From a virus, in IMG/VR virus record IMGVR_UViG_3300043775_004953, positions 1 to 41,879 of that record: a stretch of 41,879 nt of DNA, one strand, 5' to 3'. The notes below the pieces were generated by a model, which was given only the letters and a program-made list of their open reading frames with translations, searched no databases and was not told the DNA's origin. Position 1 is the first letter of the stretch, and each line of letters opens with the position of its first letter. Shown one piece after another: positions 7,985-14,797 of the stretch. Made by a program: the position numbers and the translations under genes.

Positions 7985-8257
7985 ATGAATCTCGACACCC
8001 TGATCGAAATCCTCAACGACTACCGCGAAGAGTTCGGAGGCGACGCCGAAGTGCGGCTGATGACCCAGCAGAACTGGCCCTTCGAAAACCGGATCTGCGG
8101 CGTTACCAGCGGACGCGACATGAACGATGTGTCGGACGATGAGGATGAAGACGACGACGCTCAAGACGTTGCCGACGACAACACGGTCTACATCGTTGAA
8201 GGCGGACAGATCTGCTACGGCAGCAAGCGGGCTTGGGAAACGTGTCGCGACAGTTGA
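7985..8257 (+). CDS. Conserved small protein with acidic insert
   Basis: A 90-aa protein. The N-terminal half (MNLDTLIEILNDYREEFGGDAEVRLMTQQNWPFENRICGV) resembles a small protein family I have seen in phages and many bacteria, usually of similar length and unknown function. Residues about 45-61 are a run of Asp/Glu (DVSDDEDEDDDAQDVADD), and the C-terminus ends VYIVEGGQICYGSKRAWE. The start has GGAGA 8 nt upstream. The acidic stretch could mimic DNA or bind a basic host protein; that is speculation. Confidence 0.85.
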   Translation: MNLDTLIEILNDYREEFGGDAEVRLMTQQNWPFENRICGVTSGRDMNDVSDDEDEDDDAQDVADDNTVYIVEGGQICYGSKRAWETCRDS

Positions 8258-8321
8258 TGGCAACACGCCGATGCGCCGGGGGAAAGGTTCTGGAAAACCT
8301 TCAGAATCTTTTCCCCTTCGG

Positions 8322-8362
8322 CTTGATGCGGTTTGAACCGCATGGCTCATGTGTGTCATCGC
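8322..8362 (+). repeat. Gene-associated 41-bp element, copy 8
   Basis: CTTG-N14-box, 39 bp before the start at 8402. The N14 and box form a perfect hairpin ATGCGGTT/AACCGCAT with a 2-nt loop. This is the only copy whose box is out of frame with the array genes; its own frame also carries a TGA five codons before the ATG of the box. Confidence 0.85.
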
Positions 8363-8401
8363 ATACGACATTCCAAACACAAACAAACGGAGATCACCAC
8401 G

Positions 8402-8650
8402 ATGCCAACTATGACCAACCGACCACGCCTGACCTCGGCCCAGTTCCTCGGCGCACACCGACGAGCGCTCGAGACGATCAGCGACCTGTACGCAGCGATC
8501 GAAGAGATGCCGATCCTCGCCGCTTCCGACCAATCGACCATGAAACAGTTCTTCGACGAACTGGCTGATGTGCAGGCTACCGCAGCGAAGCTCGCCCAAC
8601 ATTTCCGCACGCAAGTATGCACCGAAGAAAAGAATTCGAATTCCTTTTGA
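8402..8650 (+). CDS. Small array protein, paralogue family B
   Basis: An 82-aa predicted helical protein resembling the product of 6680-6895 in its central 50 residues. The start has GGAGA upstream. An in-frame ATG inside the repeat element (8342) would add 20 residues; I prefer the internal start by analogy with the other units. No known domain. Confidence 0.75.
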   Translation: MPTMTNRPRLTSAQFLGAHRRALETISDLYAAIEEMPILAASDQSTMKQFFDELADVQATAAKLAQHFRTQVCTEEKNSNSF

Positions 8651-8656
8651 ATCCGG

Positions 8657-8697
8657 CTTGATGCGGTTCAAACCGCATGGCTCATGTGTGTTAACGC
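8657..8697 (+). repeat. Gene-associated 41-bp element, copy 9
   Basis: CTTG-N14-box, 37 bp before the start at 8735. Contains the same ATGCGGTT/AACCGCAT hairpin as copy 8. One box position differs (AAC for ATC). In frame: RLDAVQTAWLMCVNA, open into the gene. Confidence 0.85.
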
Positions 8698-8734
8698 GAA
8701 AACGATTCACCAACCAAACAACGGAGACCAGCAG

Positions 8735-9049
8735 ATGACCCAACACGACCTCGACCTGACGATCACCAAGATCAGCAATCGCAACCGCGGTGCTGGCGGG
8801 TCTTGGGTGCAAGGCAAGATCAACGACGAATACCGCTTCGATGCTTTGGTCTTCGCCGATCACGCAGATCACGAATCGTACGAACTTAACCAGAGCAAGA
8901 TTTCGAAGCTTTGGGTTCAACGCCTGGCCGACCGCAAAGTGATGTTCAACTTCGATCGCGGGTTGGATGTGCCGGCGGTCAATACGGAGGTGCAGGTGAT
9001 TGTCGACTTTCTCTGCGAGGGATTGTCGGACTTGGTCTTTGGTCAATAA
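8735..9049 (+). CDS. Conserved phage protein of unknown function (possibly DUF7678)
   Basis: A 104-aa protein with a conserved-looking core: GGSWVQGKINDEYRFDALVFADHADHESYEL, then ISKLWVQRLADRKVMFNFDRG and VDFLCEGL. This pattern fits a small domain family of unknown function that I associate with DUF7678, but I cannot confirm the name here. The start has GGAGA 7 nt upstream. It is the last gene carrying the clear 41-bp element. Confidence 0.85.
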   Translation: MTQHDLDLTITKISNRNRGAGGSWVQGKINDEYRFDALVFADHADHESYELNQSKISKLWVQRLADRKVMFNFDRGLDVPAVNTEVQVIVDFLCEGLSDLVFGQ

Positions 9050-9142
9050 GCCGAAACGCAGCACGGACGCGCGTAGTCGATCGGTGGTTCGATCGGCCTG
9101 ACGATGGCAGCCAACCACGAACACAGAATTGGAGATACCAAG

Positions 9143-9712
9143 ATGAAGAAGGCAGAAGTAAAGATTGGTGGCAAGTACTACGCGAACGTTTCGGGCAATC
9201 GCTGCGAGATTCGGATCGATGCCGAGAAGCCTCGAGGCGGCTGGGACGCAACCAACCTCGCGACCGGTAAGAAGATTCTTATCAAGAGCGCCCAACGCCT
9301 GCAGGGTGAAGTGGGTGCGAAACGCGGACGCGCGAAGGTCACCATCGAAGGTAACGTAACGGTGGTTGAGAACGAACCAGCCATCGTCGAAACTATCGGA
9401 GGCGAATCGTCCACAGCGGTTGCGGTTCTCAAGAAGCCACGCAAGGCAAAGGCGGCATCCACCGAGACGGCTGACGCCGGCGAGAAGCGATTGAGCTGCG
9501 TCGCTGCGGCCTTGAAGGTTCTCAGCGAATCGAGCGAACCGATGAACGCCCAAGAGTTGATCACCGCGATGGAAGCCAAGGGCTACTGGACCAGCCCCGG
9601 TGGCAAGACGCCCCACGCGACCTTGTACAGCGCGATCCTTCGCGACCTCGCCAAGGGTGACGACAGCAAGTTCGTGAAGACCGAACGCGGACGCTTCACC
9701 GTTCGAGGCTAG
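9143..9712 (+). CDS. HARE-HTH domain protein
   Basis: A 189-aa protein. The N-terminal ~55 residues (KKAEVKIGGKYYANVSGNRCEIRIDAEKPRGGWDATNLATGKKILIKSAQRL) look like a small beta-rich module common in such proteins. A low-complexity linker follows, and the last ~75 residues are a HARE-HTH winged helix (AALKVLSESSEPMNAQELITAMEAKGYW, GGKTPHATLYSAILRDLA, RGRFTVRG), a fold seen in RNA polymerase delta subunit and chromatin or restriction factors. It probably binds DNA or the transcription machinery. The ATG at 9143 has GGAGA 8 nt upstream; an upstream ATG at 9104 lacks this. A 12-bp gap to the next gene suggests an operon. Confidence 0.88.
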   Translation: MKKAEVKIGGKYYANVSGNRCEIRIDAEKPRGGWDATNLATGKKILIKSAQRLQGEVGAKRGRAKVTIEGNVTVVENEPAIVETIGGESSTAVAVLKKPRKAKAASTETADAGEKRLSCVAAALKVLSESSEPMNAQELITAMEAKGYWTSPGGKTPHATLYSAILRDLAKGDDSKFVKTERGRFTVRG

Positions 9713-9724
9713 GAGACCCAGCCG

Positions 9725-9958
9725 GTGAAACACTTTTACGATTTGCGAACGGTGGATGACCTGGCCGACGGCGAGATCGCAACGCCAGAGCCAGGCATCA
9801 CCTACGACCTGCGAACGATTAACAATCGCAAGCTCAACGTCGGCAGCGTGGTGGACGTGATCCGCCAAGGTCCCACGCTGTTCGCCCGAACCACTAGCGG
9901 AGATTCGATCGCTGTCTCCGGCAACGGCGCTGCCATCTTGGTACCGCACGACTTGTAG
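9725..9958 (+). CDS. Small protein, unknown function
   Basis: A 77-aa protein beginning at GTG, with GGAGA about 8 nt upstream. It contains an internal echo, YDLRTVDDL near residue 5 and YDLRTINN near residue 27. The rest is predicted beta-rich (VGSVVDVIRQGPTLFARTTSGDSIAVSGNGAAILV). It is 12 bp after the HARE-HTH gene and likely co-transcribed with it. No family recognised. Confidence 0.75.
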   Translation: MKHFYDLRTVDDLADGEIATPEPGITYDLRTINNRKLNVGSVVDVIRQGPTLFARTTSGDSIAVSGNGAAILVPHDL

Positions 9959-9991
9959 ACAAGCCCGAAGCACGGAACGCTTCCCACCAAT

Positions 9992-10026
9992 CGCCCCACG
10001 TTTACACCGTGTGGGCGTTTTCTCGT
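9992..10026 (+). terminator. Rho-independent terminator
   Basis: A stem CGCCCCACG/CGTG-T-GGGCG with one bulged T and a 7-nt loop, followed by TTTTCTCGTT. It is placed 33 bp after the stop of the 9725-9958 gene. Confidence 0.7.
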
Positions 10027-10123
10027 TGATGCGAACATAAGCCCAGCACGTAACACAACGCGACACGTCGCGAAATCGCGGTTCGCCGGCGCAGCCACAT
10101 GTTTGGAAGAAATTCGCAAAACA

Positions 10124-10190
10124 TGCTCGCATGTTGGCTTGATGTTTTTGCGATTCGCTGGCTGACTGTTGAGGATCGTCTTTCGTTTCT
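10124..10190 (+). repeat. Degenerate, element-like intergenic segment
   Basis: The region retains CATGTTGGCTTGATG, then a GC-rich stretch where the 23-bp box would be, but only fragments of the box survive (GCTGGCTGACTGT). It may be a decayed tenth copy preceding the gene at 10211. The similarity is weak. Confidence 0.3.
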
Positions 10191-10210
10191 CCAACAACCA
10201 GGAACCAACC

Positions 10211-10426
10211 ATGGCCAAACCCACCCTTGAGCCGGCAGCTCCCTACGAGAACCTGCACCTCGTTGCCCGCGACTACCTCGATCAACTGCGTCAATCGCTC
10301 GACGCCTTGCAACCACCAGACGACCCAGCACTGCGTTGGCGGAACGTTCACACGATGGCCCAGGTCAACGCACGCTTGGCTCAAGCCGGCGAACTGCTCG
10401 ACAAGCTCACCACCACTACGAAATGA
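10211..10426 (+). CDS. Small helical protein, unknown function
   Basis: A 71-aa predicted helical protein (YLDQLRQSLDALQPPDDPALRWRNVHTMAQVNARLAQAGELLDKL). The start ATG follows AGGAA with 7 nt spacing. The helical pattern resembles family B of the array but not enough to claim homology. It is 12 bp from the next gene, so it begins a three-gene operon. Confidence 0.75.
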   Translation: MAKPTLEPAAPYENLHLVARDYLDQLRQSLDALQPPDDPALRWRNVHTMAQVNARLAQAGELLDKLTTTTK

Positions 10427-10438
10427 AACAAGGAACCC

Positions 10439-10669
10439 ATGACTATGCAGAAACGATTGAAGAAAGGCGATCGCATCCGCTTGGTGTCGATGCCGCAAGA
10501 TCCCGACCCGATTGCCGTTGGATCGCTGGGGACCGTCGTTGAAGTCCACGAACACCGCGACTGGACGCAGGTCGATGTCGATTGGGACAACGGCCGCTCC
10601 CTCATGCTGACGATGCCCGACGATTGTGTCGCCATCGTCGAACCCAACGACCACGAACCATCGAAGTAA
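10439..10669 (+). CDS. DUF4314 domain protein
   Basis: A 76-aa protein matching the DUF4314 pattern: LKKGDRIRLVSMPQDPDPIAVGSLGTVVEV, then QVDVDWDNGRSLML and a C-terminal VAIVEP. DUF4314 is a small SH3-like beta-barrel family common in phages and mobile elements; no biochemical role is known to me. It is the middle gene of a tight operon with 12-bp gaps on both sides. Confidence 0.88.
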   Translation: MTMQKRLKKGDRIRLVSMPQDPDPIAVGSLGTVVEVHEHRDWTQVDVDWDNGRSLMLTMPDDCVAIVEPNDHEPSK

Positions 10670-10681
10670 GGAAACCAACCT

Positions 10682-10999
10682 ATGTCCACAAGAGCAACGA
10701 TTGCCTGCAAGCAAGAAGACGGTCGCTACGCAGCGATCTACCTTCACTTCGATGGCTACCAAGACCACGCCGGCAGAGTCCTTAAAGAACATTACACCAC
10801 TATCGAGTCGGCACGAACGCTGGTCGCAGGCGGCGATATTCGATCGCTTGCTAACGACGGAACGCCCGAGCGCTTCACCGACGGTAATCGCACGGTTGTC
10901 ATGCCGACGCGTGCAGCTCTCCATGAGTTCGCGAGGAACTGCGGCACCGAGTATGTTTACATTTTCGAGGACGACGCTTGGCATTGTCATAGGCTTTGA
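10682..10999 (+). CDS. Conserved phage protein, unknown function
   Basis: A 105-aa protein starting MSTRATIACKQEDGRYAAIYLHFDGYQDHAGRVLKEHYT and ending CGTEYVYIFEDDAWHCH. The MSTRATI start, the YxHxDGY motif and the C-terminal YVYxFEDxxW are typical of a widespread small phage protein family with no assigned function. It is the last gene of the plus-strand array, converging with the HNH gene at 11006 across only 6 bp. No terminator hairpin is visible between them. Confidence 0.85.
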   Translation: MSTRATIACKQEDGRYAAIYLHFDGYQDHAGRVLKEHYTTIESARTLVAGGDIRSLANDGTPERFTDGNRTVVMPTRAALHEFARNCGTEYVYIFEDDAWHCHRL

Positions 11000-11005
11000 T
11001 GGGTT

Positions 11006-11428
11006 TTACTGATTCGATGAGTTTTGTTTTGCACGAAGTTTTCGATTACGTTTCGCAATAACGGCGAGGTCCGATAGACAGCGCTTGCACGCCCCCATCA
11101 CGCCGTTGCGTCCCTTGTATTCGTAGAACTCCGTGTCGACTGGCCGATACCATTGGCAGCGCCGACAGCGTTTCAACCAGCGGCTGCCAATTCGTATGCA
11201 ACCGCTGTGAATCCGCTTGTGCTCCAAGCGAGTCACCAGCTTGAGGTTCTCAAGTCGGTTATCGAGCTTGTCACCGTTGCGATGGTGTAGCTCCATGCCT
11301 TCTGGAATAGGCCCGTGATGCGACTCCCAGACGATCACGTGCTCAAACCGCTGCTTGCGATCCTTGCATGTGATTCGTCGATAGCCGAACGGCGTGATTG
11401 AACCTCTGGCCGATGACCGTTGCGTCAT
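11006..11428 (-). CDS. HNH homing-type endonuclease
   Basis: A 140-aa protein with an HNH_3-like core: GYRRITCKDRKQRFEHVIVWESHHGPIPEGMELHHRNGDKLDNRLENLKLVTRLEHKRIHSG (residues about 15-75). The C-terminal zinc ribbon runs from CRRC to CKRC. The HH-N-N-H pattern gives the metal-dependent nicking site. Its ATGA overlaps the stop of the ParB-methyltransferase gene by 4 bp, indicating translational coupling. It may act as a selfish nuclease or in DNA processing; sequence alone cannot separate these. Confidence 0.9.
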   Translation of the reverse strand: MTQRSSARGSITPFGYRRITCKDRKQRFEHVIVWESHHGPIPEGMELHHRNGDKLDNRLENLKLVTRLEHKRIHSGCIRIGSRWLKRCRRCQWYRPVDTEFYEYKGRNGVMGACKRCLSDLAVIAKRNRKLRAKQNSSNQ

Positions 11429-12807
11429 CGCATGTTCTCCTCTCGCGCCTTCATGGGGATTGGAGATTCACCCGTTCGTTCCAAGACCGCAGGAATACCT
11501 GTGAAACGCTGGAAGCGATCAACGATGACATCGCAATACAGCGTGTCGAGTTCCATCAAGAACGCGTTGCGACCGCATTGCTCAGCGCCGATCAGCGTTG
11601 AACCACTGCCACCGAACAGGTCGAGAACGTTCTCGCCTTGTACCGACGAATACTGCATCGCGCGGACAGCGAGTTCGGCCGGCTTGCCCGTTAAATGTTC
11701 AAGCTGTTGCGGAGGGATCTTCTTGACATGCCAAAGGTCCGTGATGTTCTTCGGTCCATAGAACTTATGGCCCGCTCCTTCTTTCCATCCGTAGAAGGCC
11801 CACTCATGAGCGCCCATGAAATCTTTTCGCGTCAAAACGGGATGCTGCTTGTCCCAGATGATCGACTGCGAAAAGTACAGCCCATGCTTCTTTAGCACGG
11901 GAGGATAGTTGCCGCAGTTGGCGTAGCCACCCCAGATGTAGAAGCAGCGACCTGGTAGCAACACGCGAGCAATGTTTCCAAACCAATCATCAAGCAGTTT
12001 GTCGAACGCCTCGTCGCTGACGAAGTCATTCGCGAGCGGCCGATCTTTCGGACGCAGCTTCTTGTGAGTCGCTGCGTGTTTTGGTTTGCCCGTTTCGTGA
12101 TCGACACCAAACGAAGCGGCGTTTCCCTGTCCTTGCTTCAGTCGGCCCGATGCCGCATCGTTCGAGAACGAAGACAAACCCGCAGCGATTGCGTTGTTCG
12201 ATCGAGGCTCCACTTTGACGTTGTAGGGTGGATCTGTATTGCACAAGTGGATCGCAGCGCCGGCCAAGAGTCGATCCAAGTCTGCCGGCGAGGATGAGTC
12301 CCCACAGAGTAGCCGATGGTTTCCGAGGATCCAAAGATCGCCTGGCTGGGTAACCGCTTCGTCTGGCGGCTCCGGCACATCGTCTGGATCGGTGAGCCCT
12401 TCGTTGACGCCGGTGTCGAGCAGCTTGGCGAGTTCATCCGCATCGAAGCCGAGCAGACCAAGGTCGTATCCGCCTTCGCCCAGTTCCTTCAGCTCGATCG
12501 GCAAGAGATCGTAATTCCAATCTGCCAGGTCTGCCGACTGGTTGTCAGCGATGCGGTAAGCTCGGATCTTCTCCGGCGATAGATCGGTCGCAACATGCAC
12601 TGGCACTTGGTCGACGCCAAGTTTCTGCGCGGCCTTGTATCGCGTGTGACCGCAGATGATGACTCCATCGGAATCAACAACGATCGGTTGTCTCCAACCG
12701 TATTCACGAATCGACGCTGCAACTGCATCGACTGCGTTGTCGTTCGTTCGCGGGTTGTTGGGGTAAGGACGGATGTCTCCGATACTTCGTAGTTCAATCG
12801 TTAGCAT
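11425..12807 (-). CDS. ParB-N-domain / DNA methyltransferase fusion
   Basis: A 460-aa phage-type methyltransferase. Residues about 1-95 are a ParB/sulfiredoxin-like domain (IRPYPNNPRTN, ICGHTRYKAAQKLG with GHTR at 53-56). Residues about 155-440 are an N4/N6-type methyltransferase with DPPY at 192-195 and FGGSGST (SAM site) at 398-404. That order corresponds to the beta class. Such orphan enzymes methylate phage DNA and may protect it from restriction. The start is supported by AGAGGAA. It forms an operon with the HNH gene and overlaps the upstream zinc-ribbon gene by 7 bp. Confidence 0.93.
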   Translation of the reverse strand: MLTIELRSIGDIRPYPNNPRTNDNAVDAVAASIREYGWRQPIVVDSDGVIICGHTRYKAAQKLGVDQVPVHVATDLSPEKIRAYRIADNQSADLADWNYDLLPIELKELGEGGYDLGLLGFDADELAKLLDTGVNEGLTDPDDVPEPPDEAVTQPGDLWILGNHRLLCGDSSSPADLDRLLAGAAIHLCNTDPPYNVKVEPRSNNAIAAGLSSFSNDAASGRLKQGQGNAASFGVDHETGKPKHAATHKKLRPKDRPLANDFVSDEAFDKLLDDWFGNIARVLLPGRCFYIWGGYANCGNYPPVLKKHGLYFSQSIIWDKQHPVLTRKDFMGAHEWAFYGWKEGAGHKFYGPKNITDLWHVKKIPPQQLEHLTGKPAELAVRAMQYSSVQGENVLDLFGGSGSTLIGAEQCGRNAFLMELDTLYCDVIVDRFQRFTGIPAVLERTGESPIPMKAREENMR

Positions 12808-13061
12808 GAACGTTCCTCTATGGCTCGAATAAGATTCTCTTGAAACGGTGTGGCCTCATCGCCTTCGCGTGGACCGTAGATTCGACGCCGACGATCCGCC
12901 GGCTTCTTTGACCACTGCAGGTACTCCCGCCAATGGTTCTGGTGTTCGCGAATGAGCAGCGAAGTGCACTCATCGCAGATGTCGTCATTGCCGGCTGGCG
13001 GCCGGCGTTCGCAGATCAAGCAGATTCGACGACTCGATGTCTGCTGGACGGGCATGATCAT
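12801..13061 (-). CDS. Small zinc-ribbon protein
   Basis: An 86-aa protein. I take the ATG at 13061 because AAAGGA lies 6 nt upstream; the open frame continues to 13190 but has no better start. CLIC and CDEC (about residues 14-32) form a four-cysteine zinc site, followed by a basic helical region (LIREHQNHWREYLQWSKKPADRRRRIYG). Role unknown. It may help the downstream methyltransferase or HNH protein, with which it overlaps or abuts. Confidence 0.65.
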   Translation of the reverse strand: MIMPVQQTSSRRICLICERRPPAGNDDICDECTSLLIREHQNHWREYLQWSKKPADRRRRIYGPREGDEATPFQENLIRAIEERSC

Positions 13062-13224
13062 TGGGCATCCTTTCTGGTAAGAGCATCCGACGGCACTCGC
13101 CTCCGAACAGCAGTGCAAGAAAAACGACGAACCAAGCGAGCTTCCAGAAGAAGCTTTCCAGTCCTCGCGCGGCTGGGACGATTGAATCATTCCAACGATC
13201 GCGAGCAGGCTTTACGTCACTCAT
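12985..13224 (-). CDS. Small membrane protein (possible)
   Basis: A 79-aa ORF whose ATG overlaps the stop of the HNH protein gene by 8 bp and is preceded by AAGGAG. It has a predicted membrane helix at about residues 26-42 (FFWKLAWFVVFLALLFGG) with a basic segment after it. Its 3' part overlaps the next gene by 77 bp, which is long and lowers confidence. Small one-helix proteins in phages can be holin- or spanin-related, but there is no lysin nearby to support that. Confidence 0.45.
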   Translation of the reverse strand: MSDVKPARDRWNDSIVPAARGLESFFWKLAWFVVFLALLFGGECRRMLLPERMPNDHARPADIESSNLLDLRTPAASRQ

Positions 13225-14068
13225 GTTTTGGGTCTCCTTGGGTTGAGTTTTTAAGAACGCTGTGTCTCTCGGCGTGTAGAGCTACTTTTTTGCAAAGTTC
13301 GATGAAGTCGCTCATCCGCATCGTGTTCTTAGCGCGATTGACTTCCGCAGTCACCAGTTGGCAATTCGATGCAGAGAAGTCGCCGCCAGCAGCAAGCGGC
13401 ACGATATGATCGAGTGATAGGTTTTCTGCAGTCAGTATTTCGTTGGTTAGAGCGCAGCGATGATTCTGAGCTTTCAGGATTCGACGAAGCTCACCAAGGG
13501 TGATGACTTCAAGATTGCCAACTCGACGTCTTCGCACCTGGGCCTTTGGTTTGTGACGTTGCAGATGCAGCCATGCGCAGTAAGCCAGCAAGTCAACACG
13601 CTTGGTACCGGAATTGATCTTTGGCGCACGCTTTCGTTGTCGGTACAGCTGGCGTTCGCTGATCACTTCCCCGAGCCCGGTGGAATTCAATAGTTGAACT
13701 AGACTGGAGGGTCGGAAGATGAGACTAGCTGGAAGTGCTGGGCTCTTGCTTTCCAGGATGTCAAGCGAAGCCTCAACGCATACTCCAAACTGTCTTTCTT
13801 CAATCGATTGCGTTCCAGAAGGATCACTCGATTCAACTCTTTCCTCAAAGCGGAATCCCAGTTGGACGGTGCAGGTTGAAGGACCTTCGTGTTCCGTGGC
13901 TTGCGATTCTGGGATCGATCGCAACGGATCACTTGCGCTGTGATGCAACAAGTCAGGGCTCGATGCATGGGATCTGCAAGATTCTGCCTCTGCTTCGATC
14001 GCGATATTGCATGAGTAATCGCTTTCTGCAAACAGGTTTCCCAATCCTTGTTTTTCATTTGAAATCAT
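13217..14068 (-). CDS. HNH endonuclease carrying a terminase-like domain
   Basis: A 283-aa protein from the ATG at 14068 (GGAAAGG upstream; an in-frame ATG at 14191 gives 41 extra residues without support). Residues about 1-115 are Ser/Glu-rich and likely disordered. Residues about 118-175 (PSSLVQLLNSTGLGEVISERQLYRQRKRAP...VDLLAYCAWLHLQRH) closely match the N-terminus of the terminase large subunit. The C-terminal part is an HNH domain (HRCALTNEIL, SLDHIVPLAAGGD, NCQLVTAEVNRAKN). Many tailed phages pair an HNH nuclease with the terminase for end cutting; the shared domain suggests a physical or DNA-site link here. Confidence 0.88.
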   Translation of the reverse strand: MISNEKQGLGNLFAESDYSCNIAIEAEAESCRSHASSPDLLHHSASDPLRSIPESQATEHEGPSTCTVQLGFRFEERVESSDPSGTQSIEERQFGVCVEASLDILESKSPALPASLIFRPSSLVQLLNSTGLGEVISERQLYRQRKRAPKINSGTKRVDLLAYCAWLHLQRHKPKAQVRRRRVGNLEVITLGELRRILKAQNHRCALTNEILTAENLSLDHIVPLAAGGDFSASNCQLVTAEVNRAKNTMRMSDFIELCKKVALHAERHSVLKNSTQGDPKHE

Positions 14069-14326
14069 GTTCCCTTTCCTACACTCGGACAAAACATAGA
14101 AACTGTGCCTACTAGCGCGGCTGTTCCCGCGGCCCTGAGTTGTGGCACTGGGGCCGGAGTACCTAAAGCTTTTCTGTTGCCTGCGTGCCATAGTGGCAGA
14201 CGCATCGTGGGGCCACTGTTGGCCCTCTGACGCGTCCTCCTGCTGGTTGGGCGTTGCACTCGAATGAGGTGCAACGGTTGCGACGTGCGCTAACGTGTGC
14301 GATGACTTGCGTTCTCGATTGGTTAC
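14069..14326. other. Intergenic region with short inverted repeats
   Basis: A gap between two minus-strand genes. It contains small perfect palindromes such as TGCCA-TAG-TGGCA and GGGCCA-CTGT-TGGCCC. Open frames crossing it lack ribosome sites and known motifs. It may hold the promoter for the HNH gene; I cannot place it. Confidence 0.3.
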
Positions 14327-14797
14327 TCATGAGCAGCCTCGGATGACGTTGCCCGCTTGCTTCCAAAGTTGGTGGGCATTCGTAGGCGTCCAATTCCGGA
14401 TGTTCTCTTCACCACCGCCCGCGCCGTGAGACATTTCCCAGTACGTCACGTCGGGATTGAGTCCAAATGCGGCTGATGCATCAGCGGGGATGGATTCAAT
14501 CTCACCGGTTGGCTTCCAGCACTCGCCGAAAGCGAAGTCCATGCAACGATGGCCAGCAAACGACTCGATGTCGTCGAAGGGTTGCACATCGATCAAAAGC
14601 ACATGCGTGTCAGGGCACTCGGAGTGGCCGCATGGAAACTCCACACGGAAGGTTGGCGTCCAACCGACGAGGTCCATAGGCTCATACTCCCACTTCCAAT
14701 TCGCTTGATCAAAGAAGCACGCCCATTGTGCTTCTAAGCGGGAACGGAACTGGACGCCGTTGTAGACGGTGGGGCGAGACGCAAATGCGTGATTCAT
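14327..14797 (-). CDS. PD-(D/E)XK nuclease-like small protein
   Basis: A 156-aa protein. YNGVQFRSRLEAQWACFFDQANWKWEYEP (about residues 11-40), then GWTPTFRVEF and HVLLIDVQPF, fit a family I associate with phage PD-(D/E)XK-like nucleases (RSRLEARWAxFFD...WEYEP...PDF...VEVKP). The usual Asp in the PDF position reads as Thr and the usual Lys of the last motif is Gln here, so activity is doubtful. Between these lies CGHSECPD, an insertion with two cysteines. The start at 14797 has AAAGG upstream. It lies just downstream of the iteron-like repeats, suggesting a DNA-metabolism role. Confidence 0.75.
   Translation of the reverse strand: MNHAFASRPTVYNGVQFRSRLEAQWACFFDQANWKWEYEPMDLVGWTPTFRVEFPCGHSECPDTHVLLIDVQPFDDIESFAGHRCMDFAFGECWKPTGEIESIPADASAAFGLNPDVTYWEMSHGAGGGEENIRNWTPTNAHQLWKQAGNVIRGCS

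Noticed and set aside
8342-8402. Conserved MAHVC[HY]R reading of the box as an N-terminal peptide
   Set aside because: That frame joins the downstream gene only in copy 8. In the other copies it is out of frame with the gene or stops at once, so it is not a shared N-terminus.
4397-10990. A 2,197-codon minus-strand open frame as a real giant protein
   Set aside because: The plus-strand genes opposite it have recognisable families, good ribosome sites and terminators, and the minus translation has no recognisable domains. I report its openness as an anomaly, not as a gene.
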